Below, piece by piece: positions 16,708 through 24,375 of a DNA stretch of 64,000 bases. The notes under the pieces were generated by a model. That model did no database searches, was not told the origin of the DNA, and was given only the letters and a program-made list of their open reading frames with translations. Source of the DNA: Gilvimarinus algae (GTDB taxonomy: Bacteria; Pseudomonadota; Gammaproteobacteria; Pseudomonadales; Cellvibrionaceae); contig NZ_JAULRT010000060.1 in assembly GCF_030518215.1 (NCBI RefSeq), positions 124,001 to 188,000 of the forward strand, in the 5' to 3' direction. Position numbers and translations under genes: made by a program. Within the stretch, counting starts at the first letter, position 1. Every line of letters begins with the position of its first letter.

Positions 16708-16766
16708 ATGTAACAAGTCAAGTCAGAAGGACGCGCTAAAGCGCGCCTCCGCTTGAGGCGTCAGGC
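16708..16766 (+). repeat. attC site B (59 bp, mutated R')
   Basis: R'' ATGTAAC (16708-16714) is the exact complement of R' of site A. The inner part is a tight hairpin (GCGCTAAAGCGC) flanked by paired arms. R' reads GTCAGGC at 16760-16766, one base from GTTAGGC, the complement of the R'' GCCTAAC in site C. The T-to-C change in the GTT core could reduce or abolish recombination. Confidence 0.75.
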
Positions 16767-16774
16767 CACAAAGA

Positions 16775-17494
16775 ATGCCGAGTAATATTGAAAGATTAAG
16801 AGCTGCCATTGAAGAATGGCTAATTCGTAACGATTTAGACATCGATACAGGATTTTATTCGATTGAAGAGTGGCGCTTGAGAAATGAGGACTATCTAAAC
16901 GATTCTGATCTGGTTCTTGTATTCGAGGGTGGGCTTCACACAATGCTAAATTTTGGCGGAGACACAGAAGAGTTCGACGATTATATCGAATCATTTGGAT
17001 ACTATTATGAACAAGGACATTCATGGAATATGGGGTTTTACCCGATTCCAGATTATGACTATACCCCGTTAGGAGGAAGTTACTCGCAAAAGCTAAGAGA
17101 TCCGAGATGGAAAGAAAAATCGAAATTAGTTAAAGAGCGAGCAGGATGGAAATGCCAAGATTGTGGTGGTACAGATAGGTTAGAAACACATCATTGTTAT
17201 TACACTGTAATGCGCGAAGGTAATGAACCATGGGAATATCCACTTAGTGCGCTAAGGTGTTTGTGTCACTCGTGCCACGAGGATAGAGCAAAAACTGAAA
17301 GCCGAATAAGAGCATACATGGCTAGGCTAACCAATGTTCAAATGAAGTCGCTTAAAGAAGGGCTAGATAGTGCCTTTTACTGGTTTGAACCAGATGCCGT
17401 TATCGACTTGCTTTCGAAACTTGGGCACAGCGATGAAAAAGTCGTTCTGGCTATAAATGATCTTCTTACGCGAAGAAATGAAACAGGACACTAA
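16775..17494 (+). CDS. Cassette-borne HNH-endonuclease-domain protein
   Basis: 239 residues; the ATG is eight bases after the core of attC B. Residues about 1-105 are an acidic, uncharacterised N-terminal domain. The C-terminal half is an HNH fold: a zinc knuckle CQDC near residue 127, THH as the catalytic histidines, and the second zinc pair CHSC near 168, followed by a basic helix. Such proteins cut or nick DNA; in cassettes they may be restriction or toxin-like effectors. Codon usage is AT-rich. It occupies its cassette alone and ends two bases before attC C. Confidence 0.78.
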   Translation: MPSNIERLRAAIEEWLIRNDLDIDTGFYSIEEWRLRNEDYLNDSDLVLVFEGGLHTMLNFGGDTEEFDDYIESFGYYYEQGHSWNMGFYPIPDYDYTPLGGSYSQKLRDPRWKEKSKLVKERAGWKCQDCGGTDRLETHHCYYTVMREGNEPWEYPLSALRCLCHSCHEDRAKTESRIRAYMARLTNVQMKSLKEGLDSAFYWFEPDAVIDLLSKLGHSDEKVVLAINDLLTRRNETGH

Positions 17495-17496
17495 AG

Positions 17497-17577
17497 GCCT
17501 AACCAGTGCATCAAGATCGCTCACTCTCGTTCACTGGGACGCCGCTACCGCGGCGCCCCTTATGCAGGTCGTTATAC
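17497..17577 (+). repeat. attC site C (81 bp)
   Basis: R'' is a perfect consensus RYYYAAC (GCCTAAC, 17497-17503), complementary but for one base to R' of site B. R' is GTTATAC (17571-17577). Arms pair as CAGTGCATCAAG with CTTATGCAGGTCG, and a central GCCGC/GCGGC stem-loop lies in the middle. No complementary GTATAAC-type R'' was found right after the next gene, so the array's right end is not defined. Confidence 0.8.
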
Positions 17578-17626
17578 AGATGGTGATCTAAGCGTTAAGT
17601 GTATTACGAGTGTCGAGCCATAATTT

Positions 17627-17869
17627 ATGGACAGCGAAGTAAAAATTGGAAGCTATGTAAGGCTGTTAGAGGTGGAGTCTCATTGGTTTGAGTATGAGCC
17701 ACCTGAATCGTACGAAGTTCTCCAGGATGCTTGTAGAGGCCCTCTTGAGGTAACTGATATGTATGACGGAAAAATTGAACTAAAGCTTCCGGCTACAAAA
17801 GATCATGATGGAAAGATCGCTGGTAATTGTATTACTACAATTACTGAAAAAGTCGAATTTGTACGGTAG
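17627..17869 (+). CDS. Hypothetical protein, possibly the last cassette gene
   Basis: 80 residues, starting 50 bases after attC C. It looks like a small beta-rich protein (KIGSYVRLLEVESHWFEYEP; later KIELKLPATKDHDGKI), perhaps an SH3-like or immunity-type fold, but I recognise no family. Its composition is AT-leaning like the cassettes. No attC is evident downstream, so it is either a cassette with a lost or degraded attC or a host gene. Confidence 0.6.
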   Translation: MDSEVKIGSYVRLLEVESHWFEYEPPESYEVLQDACRGPLEVTDMYDGKIELKLPATKDHDGKIAGNCITTITEKVEFVR

Positions 17870-18015
17870 TAAAAATGAGAATCATCCACTTAGCAAGTCA
17901 CGGAACGCGAAATGTGAACTTAACCCGCTAAGGCGAACACCTCAGTATCGTGTGAAGTCCAGATAAAAGTGATGTGGATTTTCACTGGCAAACAGAGAAT
18001 AGGAGAACAGGGAAG

Positions 18016-19032
18016 ATGAAAAGAATAGCGATTTTTGCCGATGGAACATGGAATTCGCCAGAACAAGGCGAGCCAACAAATGTATTGCAAATGGCGAGAT
18101 CGGTGAGGCCGCATGTTGCAGGTGTCGATCAGGTCGTATTTTATGATTGGGGAGTGGGCACAGATCGTAAGAAGCTATCCGGCGGTATTTCGGGCGAGGG
18201 CATAGATAAGAATATCATCGATTGCTATCGCTTTTTGGTTCATAACTACAACAAGAAAGACGAGCTGTATTTTTTTGGTTTTAGCCGTGGTGCCTACACC
18301 GTGCGCTCTTTATGTGGGTTCATTCGAAACTGTGGATTGTTGCGTCGTGAACATGCAGAAAAAATTAACGATGCCTATGAGCTCTATCGCAAGCGCACTA
18401 AGAAAAGCAGCCCCAACGAGTCCGAGGCAGTTAATTTCCGGAAGAAATACGCTTTAGAAGATATTACGGAAATAGATTTTGTTGGCGTGTGGGATACGGT
18501 GGGTGCATTAGGTATACCCGTGCCATTTCTAGGGAGTCTCGATACCAATAAGTATTTATTTCACGATACTGAGCCCAGCAAGATAGTTCGCCATGCCCGG
18601 CACGCGGTATCTATTGATGAAAACCGCGAGGATTTTGAGCCGACCCTCTGGGACGAAAAGCCGGGGTTGGATCTAAAGCAAGTCTGGTTCTCTGGCGTGC
18701 ATTCTGATGTCGGTGGTGGCTACAGAGAAAAGGGGCTAAGTCATTGCGCTAGTGAATGGATGCTGAAAGAGGCCCAATCCACAGGCCTTAAGTTCGAAAA
18801 GCATTTTTTGGACGCCTTGGCTCCTGATCACACTGACAAACAGCACAATGAACGTAAACATTTCTATAAGCTTAGACAAAATTTCATCCGCACCATAAGC
18901 GGCCCCATCCATCTCTCAGTTAAAAAGCGCTGGGACTCAAATGCGTATAACTACCAGCAGAAGAGTAATGCCATTAGAAAGCTTCTGGAGTCAGTTGACG
19001 GGGATTGGTCGAAAGTACCGATAGTCAATTAG
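18016..19032 (+). CDS. DUF2235 alpha/beta-hydrolase (T6SS Tle1-like phospholipase family)
   Basis: 338 residues. The ATG at 18016 after AGGGAAG gives the family start KRIAIFADGTWN. The nucleophile elbow is G-F-S-R-G with Ser90. Asp residues in FVGVWDTVGALG and the HSDVGGGY block fit the DUF2235 core. In the Tle1 family such proteins are type VI secretion phospholipases, but most free-standing DUF2235 proteins are uncharacterised. No VgrG, Hcp or PAAR gene is visible. The next gene (EF-Tu domain-3-like) is on the same strand, 147 bases downstream, and might be a partner or immunity gene. Its base composition is lower in GC than the core genome. Confidence 0.82.
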   Translation: MKRIAIFADGTWNSPEQGEPTNVLQMARSVRPHVAGVDQVVFYDWGVGTDRKKLSGGISGEGIDKNIIDCYRFLVHNYNKKDELYFFGFSRGAYTVRSLCGFIRNCGLLRREHAEKINDAYELYRKRTKKSSPNESEAVNFRKKYALEDITEIDFVGVWDTVGALGIPVPFLGSLDTNKYLFHDTEPSKIVRHARHAVSIDENREDFEPTLWDEKPGLDLKQVWFSGVHSDVGGGYREKGLSHCASEWMLKEAQSTGLKFEKHFLDALAPDHTDKQHNERKHFYKLRQNFIRTISGPIHLSVKKRWDSNAYNYQQKSNAIRKLLESVDGDWSKVPIVN

Positions 19033-19178
19033 TTTTGCTAAATTATAACGGCCATCAAAAAGGCTTCGAAATTCCTATACTTATGGCAAAAACAGATTCT
19101 CTTTGGCCGGAGAGGCGCTGTTCGCAACTCGCATCGGCTTGCCAGCTTACACGGCGCTTGAGACGAAGGCTAAACTAT

Positions 19179-19487
19179 ATGGCTGGCCAAAAATTTGAAC
19201 CCATTGATCCACCGATAAAGGTACAAGTTTATTTGTTTCCAACAGAAATCGGCGGTCGCCAAACGCCTGTTGTCCAGGGTGAGAAATTTCGGCCCGATAT
19301 GTGTTTTGAGAAAAGCAATCAACAGTTTTGGGGGCAGCTGGACGTCACCTTACCAATACCTCCTGGTGGCCGTGGTGAAGCCTTTTTGGTTGGCAGCTAT
19401 CCCCCTGACCTAAGCGCGAGCTTTAAAAAGGGTAGTGTTATTAAGCTAATTTATCAGCGATGTATCGGTACTGCGACCATACAATGA
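19179..19487 (+). CDS. Stand-alone EF-Tu domain-3-like protein
   Basis: 102 residues. The sequence IKVQVYLFPTEIGGRQTPVV aligns with the EF-Tu third beta-barrel (VYVLSKEEGGRHTPFF), and the terminal G-T-A-T-I matches the barrel end. There is no GTPase domain, so it is an isolated translation-factor beta-barrel. The ATG at 19179 follows GAAGG; a longer frame from 19005 would overlap the DUF2235 gene and adds unlike residues. The function is unknown. It may be an immunity or adaptor protein for the DUF2235 hydrolase; that is inference from adjacency only. Confidence 0.6.
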   Translation: MAGQKFEPIDPPIKVQVYLFPTEIGGRQTPVVQGEKFRPDMCFEKSNQQFWGQLDVTLPIPPGGRGEAFLVGSYPPDLSASFKKGSVIKLIYQRCIGTATIQ

Positions 19488-19559
19488 GACGTGCCTAACT
19501 CGAAGAGGGTAAATTGGGTTACCCTATGCCCAATAGATCACAGCAAATGACTTTTCGCT

Positions 19560-20000
19560 ATGCCATCCCATAAAAACACAGCGCCTGGTGACCAGCCAAA
19601 GCCAACAATCATTCACTTGGAAGGACTGGCAGATAACCGTGGCTGCTTGTTGCCGGTGGACTTTTCCAGCCTGCCATTTGAGCCTAAGCGTATGTTCGTT
19701 GTCAGCGATGTGCCGGTCGGGTGTGTGCGTGGCGGCCACGGGCACCACACGGAGCACCAGTTGCTGATTGCGCTGCAGGGTGAGATCGACGTTGTGACAC
19801 GCGATAGTTTTGGTGCCGAGGTGTTGCACCCGCTCAATACCCAGACGGTGGCGCTCTACCTGCCGCCCAAGTATGTTGCGTGGCAAAAGTATCTGAGCTG
19901 CCATGCCAGCTTGCTGGTGTTGGCCAGTAATTGCTATGATCCTGCGGATTATCTTTATTCAGACCTACCCTTGTCTGATTCGGCATGGGATAGATCTTAA
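19560..20000 (+). CDS. WxcM/FdtA-like cupin (sugar 3,4-ketoisomerase family)
   Basis: 146 residues. The single cupin domain carries RGGHGHHTEHQ, the metal- and substrate-side motif of the FdtA/QdtA/WxcM-C family, and ends with DPADYLYSD. FdtA-type enzymes isomerise dTDP-4-keto-6-deoxyglucose to the 3-keto form during synthesis of acetamido sugars such as Fuc3NAc. The usual partners (aminotransferase, acyltransferase, RmlA/RmlB) are absent nearby. A glycosyltransferase stump and an FAD oxidoreductase follow, so this is likely the remainder of a larger glycan gene set. Confidence 0.75.
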   Translation: MPSHKNTAPGDQPKPTIIHLEGLADNRGCLLPVDFSSLPFEPKRMFVVSDVPVGCVRGGHGHHTEHQLLIALQGEIDVVTRDSFGAEVLHPLNTQTVALYLPPKYVAWQKYLSCHASLLVLASNCYDPADYLYSDLPLSDSAWDRS

Positions 20001-20005
20001 CCACC

Positions 20006-20146
20006 ATGACTCCCCTGATAACGGTGTATCTCCCCGCGTGGCAGGGCATAAGCGTGTTTAAACGCGCGATGAGCTGCACTATCGTCCAGCGTATTGCCGG
20101 TAGCGGGCAGTGCTGGTGCGCCTGCCCACTGGCTCTCAAGCGATGA
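20006..20146 (+). pseudogene. Family-2 glycosyltransferase N-terminal stump
   Basis: A 46-codon frame opens six bases after the cupin stop. Its first part (PLITVYLPAWQG, then FKRAMSCTIVQ) is the N-terminal strand and helix of GT2 glycosyltransferases, which typically read VSVYIPAYN and RAIDSVLAQ. After about residue 28 the frame becomes unlike a GT2 and ends. The stop overlaps the FAD-oxidoreductase start (ATGA). I interpret it as an internal deletion that fused the two ends of a once longer gene. A short real ORF that only by chance resembles GT2 is possible. Confidence 0.4.
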
Positions 20147-21345
20147 AGCGTGTTGCGGTACTCGGTGGCGGCATTATGGGTTGCTGCACTGCCCTGAGCC
20201 TCGCCCGCCGGGGCGCGTCGGTCACGCTGTTTGAGCAGCATCCCCGAATCATGGGTGAGGCAAGCCGCTGGAATGAGGGCAAGATTCACCTCGGTTATCT
20301 CTATTCCGGTTCGCGGGCGCTGGAAACGGCGAAAAAGGTACTGACCGGTGGCTTGCGGTTTCGGCCGATTGTCGAACAGCTTCTGGAAACCTCTATTGCC
20401 CCCTGGATAACCCCGCAAGCCGATAATTACCTCGTACACAAAAACAGCGTGGTGGGCCCTGATGCGGTGTGGGACTATTGCGCGCGGGTGACCGATCTGG
20501 TGCTTGCCCACCCGGATGTGGGCGATTATTTGCGTGGTATTTCGCGCGGGGATTTACGCCGTCTCGCCGCCTCTGACATCGACTTTGACTATAACCCTGA
20601 GCTGATCTGCCAGGCGATTCGCGTGCCGGAGTATTCCATTGATACCAACCTTTTCGCCGATGCGCTTGTGCGGCGGGTGTTGGCGGAGCCCTCCATTACC
20701 GTACTTACCGGGCAAGTGGTGCAAGCGGTTTGCACCGAAGACGAGAAGCTCAATCGCTACGGTGTGCAGACGGATCAAGGCCCGTTTACGGGGTTTGATG
20801 TCGTGATCAACGCCTTATGGGCGGGCCGGCCGTCAATCGATAAAACCCTGATGGGGCGCACCGATGTGAGTATGCATCATCGCTATCGGGTTTCCGCGTT
20901 TGTGGAATGCCCGCCCGACACGCCGCCTCACGCTTCGGCGGTGATCTGTGCCGGGCCCTTTGGCGACATCAAGCACTACGGCAATGGCCGCTATTATGTG
21001 TCCTGGTACCCGGCAGGCTTGCTCGCCGAGGGGCGGGACGCTCAGCCGCCCAAGACACCGCAGTTGTCTGTTGAGGGCGCAGACGCCGTTATCGCAAAGA
21101 TTAAGGGCGGATTAAAAGACATTCTCCCTGGCGCGGCACGAATACTCCAGCAGGCGGAGAGGGCCGAGGTACAAGGTGGTTGGGTCTACGCCCAGGCGAC
21201 GGGGAGCCTGGAAGACCCTAAATCGAATTTACACAGCCGGGATAAACTGGGCGTACTTCGTCACGGCAACTATATCTCTGTCGATACCGGAAAGTTTTCT
21301 GTGGCGCCCTATCTGGCCGAAGCGATTGCCGAAGCTTTGATTTGA
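20143..21345 (+). CDS. FAD-dependent oxidoreductase (DAO family)
   Basis: 400 residues. The Rossmann dinucleotide motif GGGIMG lies at residues 8-13 and the ATG at 20143 overlaps the upstream stop by ATGA. The middle and C-terminal regions follow DAO-type amine/hydroxy acid oxidase folds, with GKFSVAPYLAE near the C terminus marking the second FAD-contact region. The substrate cannot be told. Its placement behind a cupin and a GT2 stump suggests a role in sugar or glycan modification, though this is inference. Confidence 0.75.
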   Translation: MKRVAVLGGGIMGCCTALSLARRGASVTLFEQHPRIMGEASRWNEGKIHLGYLYSGSRALETAKKVLTGGLRFRPIVEQLLETSIAPWITPQADNYLVHKNSVVGPDAVWDYCARVTDLVLAHPDVGDYLRGISRGDLRRLAASDIDFDYNPELICQAIRVPEYSIDTNLFADALVRRVLAEPSITVLTGQVVQAVCTEDEKLNRYGVQTDQGPFTGFDVVINALWAGRPSIDKTLMGRTDVSMHHRYRVSAFVECPPDTPPHASAVICAGPFGDIKHYGNGRYYVSWYPAGLLAEGRDAQPPKTPQLSVEGADAVIAKIKGGLKDILPGAARILQQAERAEVQGGWVYAQATGSLEDPKSNLHSRDKLGVLRHGNYISVDTGKFSVAPYLAEAIAEALI

Positions 21346-21441
21346 GATCGGGGCGAAAAAAACTGCTTGATGGTTCTCTACTTAATTGAAGCAAGACGAT
21401 ATTATTGGCCTTGGCAATAAGTCATATGGAGTGGTAACGGT

Positions 21442-21765
21442 ATGAAACCTTCTAAAGTATTGATGGCGGCGCTCTTACTTAGCATTTGTGTTGGAGTAAG
21501 TGCCGATGGGTCTTTCCGGCTGGAAAATGGAAAGTTAATTCAGGCGGGTGCGAGCAAACAGGAGGTCATATTGATCGCCGGGGCGCCCGCCTACCAAGAG
21601 GTAGAAACCATTGCGGTCGATGACGGCTCTGCCGCAGCGCCGTTAAAACGAGAAGTGCTGACCTACCGCCTCTCCAACTCGGCCGGTAGCGCGTCGCTGG
21701 TTGTGATTACCGTTGAGAACAACGTGGTGGTGTCCGTGCAGTCAAAACAAGATGATCGAACCTGA
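21442..21765 (+). CDS. Small secreted protein (DUF2845-like)
   Basis: 107 residues with a signal peptide (VLMAALLLSICVGVSA). The mature part, LIQAGASKQEVILIAGAPAYQ, has the SmpA/OmlA-like G-x-x-x-x-V-x-x-x-x-G-x-P pattern that recurs in DUF2845 and BamE-type beta-alpha proteins. Periplasmic, function unknown. It is followed by a strong terminator. Confidence 0.65.
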   Translation: MKPSKVLMAALLLSICVGVSADGSFRLENGKLIQAGASKQEVILIAGAPAYQEVETIAVDDGSAAAPLKREVLTYRLSNSAGSASLVVITVENNVVVSVQSKQDDRT

Positions 21766-21861
21766 TCGGTGTGACTGTGTGTTGAACGCTGTACAGCGCT
21801 TTTAGTCTTGGTGCACGTGTCGCTTCTCTGCAGTCATTATCGTTTAATAAAAGTTCAGTGC

Positions 21862-21894
21862 ACCGCCTGACACATATTCTGTGCAGGCGGTTTT
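21862..21894 (+). terminator. Intrinsic terminator of the small secreted protein gene
   Basis: Stem ACCGCCTG / CAGGCGGT extended by CACA / TGTG past a single bulged A, loop of five bases, followed by TTTT. A smaller palindrome (CGCTG-TA-CAGCG with TTTT) lies upstream at 21787. Confidence 0.85.
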
Positions 21895-21904
21895 CAACAG
21901 TCTG

Positions 21905-22945
21905 CTAGGTCTTCAGGCATTTCCCCAAAAAGGGCAGAGCCCGCTCGGCCATACGGCCCTGGAGCCCCCAGTTTCTGTCCCAGGGGCCGCCGCCGTGTTC
22001 CTCGGCCATGTGTTCTATGCCGTAGTCGGCCAGCAAACGGGTAAAGTCCTGGTTGCCGTAGACGTGGTCCGGGTTCGGGTCCATACGCCCCCAGTCAAAC
22101 CCCAGTGCGCACAGCTGCTTCAGGTTGGCGGCGTAGTCGGGCAGCATTTCATTGAGCAGAAAGCCGCGGCGCAGATTGCGGGTGTGCTCAACGTTGACCT
22201 GTAGCTTGCCGTCAATGTCTTCCACCATAAGGTCGGCGTAAAACGGCGGCTTGTTGGGGTTGGGCAGGTAGCCCTGGGCCATCAGCATAAACACTTCAGA
22301 GTAAACGTTGCTTTTCAGATCATCCCAGCTGGTGGCTGCGTTCATTTGCGCCCAGTCGGGCCGCGAACGCATGAGCACTTCACCTATGCCATTGGCCACC
22401 GGGTGCAGGGCATAGACGCTGGCAAAGGTGTCTGGGTAAAACATGGCGAGCTTGAGTGCGCCGTAGGCGCCCAGCATATCGCCACTGAGGGCGCGGCCTT
22501 TGGCACTTTTTACGGTGGGGTAACGAGCGTCGATCAAGGGCACCAGTTCATTTTTGATGTGGTCGAGCCAGCGACCGCTCTCACGCGCATTGCCTAGCAT
22601 GGTGCCCATGGTATTGGTAGTGAGGTCGGGTACGACCGCGATAACCGGTGGAATATCGCCGCGCTCAATGGCTTGGTCGAGTACTTCATTGAATTTATTC
22701 ACGCTGAAGACCCTGTCGCCAGACCAGCCCAAGTTGTGCAAATAGTAGATAACCGGATAGCGGGCGGAGGGGGTGTAGTTGGCCGGTGTGTACACCATGA
22801 TCCGCCGGTGTGGGCTGATGCCGATGATGTTCTCAGCCAGCACCGCTGACTCAAACTCAAGACTTTCTACCTTGCCCGCAGCGACGGCCGGCGGTGGCAA
22901 TAGCAGGGCGATAAGCGTGATCAAAATGGCTAACGTGGGTTTCAT
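21905..22945 (-). CDS. Esterase-D/feruloyl-esterase-fold protein lacking the serine nucleophile
   Basis: 346 residues with a signal peptide (LAILITLIALLLPPPAVAA). The fold is that of the esterase D/CE1 family (VYTPANYTPSARYPVIYYLH; later YGALKLAMFYPDTFASVYALHP). Where active members have G-L-S-M-G-G, this one reads G155-D-M-L-G159, so the nucleophile Ser is Met157; the His in EEHGGG remains. It is probably inactive as a serine esterase and may act as a binding protein, or use a different mechanism. An AraC regulator 108 bases upstream is on the same strand and might control it. Confidence 0.7.
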   Translation of the reverse strand: MKPTLAILITLIALLLPPPAVAAGKVESLEFESAVLAENIIGISPHRRIMVYTPANYTPSARYPVIYYLHNLGWSGDRVFSVNKFNEVLDQAIERGDIPPVIAVVPDLTTNTMGTMLGNARESGRWLDHIKNELVPLIDARYPTVKSAKGRALSGDMLGAYGALKLAMFYPDTFASVYALHPVANGIGEVLMRSRPDWAQMNAATSWDDLKSNVYSEVFMLMAQGYLPNPNKPPFYADLMVEDIDGKLQVNVEHTRNLRRGFLLNEMLPDYAANLKQLCALGFDWGRMDPNPDHVYGNQDFTRLLADYGIEHMAEEHGGGPWDRNWGLQGRMAERALPFLGKCLKT

Positions 22946-23052
22946 GGTGTGCTCCTTAAGACGAGGCTGGATCGGAGCTTTAGGCTAGGCGTAAGCAGGG
23001 GGCGGCGCGTCCGGCCCGCGCGGGGCGGACCCTATCCGCTGCCTTGCACGTG

Positions 23053-24267
23053 TTAGCTGTTGCGGTACTCGCCGGGCGTCATGCCCAGTTCGCGCTTAAA
23101 GGCGGAGTGAAAGGTGGATTTGCTGTTAAAGCCGGCGGCAAAGGCCAGCTCGGTAATGGCGCTGGCCGGCTCTGCTTTTAGTTGGTTGGCGACATGTTGA
23201 ACCCGGTAGCGGTGCACAATTTCATAGAAGCGGGTGTTGAGACTTTCATTGATGACTTGGGTGACGTAGCGCGGAGTTTCGTTAATGTGCTGGCTGAGCA
23301 GGCGCAGGCTCAAATCGTCGCGCAAATAGAGCTGGTCAACTTCAAGTGCGTGCTGGATTTTATCGGCGATACGTGTGGCGTCTTTGTCACTCAGCCCCGA
23401 GTGGCGGTAGCGGGGTTTTGGGTTACCGGCTTCGGAATCACCGGATGGGCCCAAGGTATCCAAAAGCGCCTGGTCTGCCTGGCTGAGGGGCAGGGTTTGC
23501 CGGATAACCAGTAGCAATACGGCGCAGGTGGTGAGGACCTCCACGGCGGTAAACAGCAAGCCGAAACCAAAATCCTCGCCCAGCAGCAGGCAATGTAGCG
23601 TGCGCCCCAGGCTGATCAGCCAGTTGGTGGCGACCACCACAACCAGCCAACGCAAAGCCAGCAGTGGGCCTTGGGGCGCTTTGGCAAACAGGGTGCGTAC
23701 GCTGTGATTGTGGCGCTCAAGCACGCGGGAGATTCGCCGCAGATAGTAGGGCACTTGCAGGGTAAAAATGGCGATGGCAAGCAGCATGGTGCCGTGTATC
23801 CACAGTGAGTTGGCCGGTGAGGCCGGCGCCTGAGGGTTGGCGAAGGTCGCCCCCCAGTGGCTCTGCAATAACAGCGGCAGGAGCAGCGCCCAGGCGGCGA
23901 GGACGGGGAGACAATGCCCGGGCCAGAGCTCGGTGAGCTGTGGGCGTTTGCGTTCGGTGAGTTCGCGCGCCAGTAACCACAGGCAGGGCGCCACCAGCAA
24001 AGACAGGCCCATTACCAGGGTTAGCCAGAGAGCCTTAAACGGGCTACCGGGGTGGAGCATCAGCCACTCGGCGATAAAGCCTGCCAGCTCCAGCGCCAGA
24101 TAGGCGACGAAAAACCGTGTGCGCAGGGGTGAGCCCGACCGCGCCGCAATCGCTGAGCACAGCGCGCAAACGGCCAGGGCGATGGCAAACAGAGAGCTTT
24201 GCACTACCAGCATGGCAAGAGCGTCAAGTGAAAACGAAATAATGCCGCCTTGTTGCAGAGGAATCAA
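23053..24267 (-). CDS. Membrane-bound AraC-family transcriptional regulator
   Basis: 404 residues. The N-terminal 280 residues contain about seven hydrophobic helices (e.g. LVMGLSLLVAPCLWLLA, LLAIAIFTLQVPYYL). The C terminus has the AraC double helix-turn-helix (about 300-400) with AITELAFAAGFNSKSTFHSAFKRELGMTPGEYR, an excellent match to the second HTH. It should be an inner-membrane one-component sensor. It may regulate the esterase-like gene downstream on the same strand. The ligand is unknown. Confidence 0.85.
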   Translation of the reverse strand: MIPLQQGGIISFSLDALAMLVVQSSLFAIALAVCALCSAIAARSGSPLRTRFFVAYLALELAGFIAEWLMLHPGSPFKALWLTLVMGLSLLVAPCLWLLARELTERKRPQLTELWPGHCLPVLAAWALLLPLLLQSHWGATFANPQAPASPANSLWIHGTMLLAIAIFTLQVPYYLRRISRVLERHNHSVRTLFAKAPQGPLLALRWLVVVVATNWLISLGRTLHCLLLGEDFGFGLLFTAVEVLTTCAVLLLVIRQTLPLSQADQALLDTLGPSGDSEAGNPKPRYRHSGLSDKDATRIADKIQHALEVDQLYLRDDLSLRLLSQHINETPRYVTQVINESLNTRFYEIVHRYRVQHVANQLKAEPASAITELAFAAGFNSKSTFHSAFKRELGMTPGEYRNS

Positions 24268-24375
24268 CTGTGCTTCCCGCCACCATCGCGGGCGCCGCTA
24301 GACGCAAAGCCGCCCCTGCATTCAATCGGGTCTATCTTGAGCCGTTGCACTGAAGTTGAGCCGTACGCACGGCGC

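Noticed and set aside
17915-17945. AACTTAACCCGCTAAGGCG as a further attC
   Set aside because: No paired right core or long stem is seen.
18947-18953. GTATAAC as the possible R'' partner of attC C
   Set aside because: It complements R' GTTATAC exactly but lies inside the DUF2235 coding sequence with no attC stem and no matching right core; chance is likely.
19005-19178. Upstream extension of the EF-Tu domain-3-like frame
   Set aside because: It overlaps the DUF2235 stop and adds residues unlike the domain.
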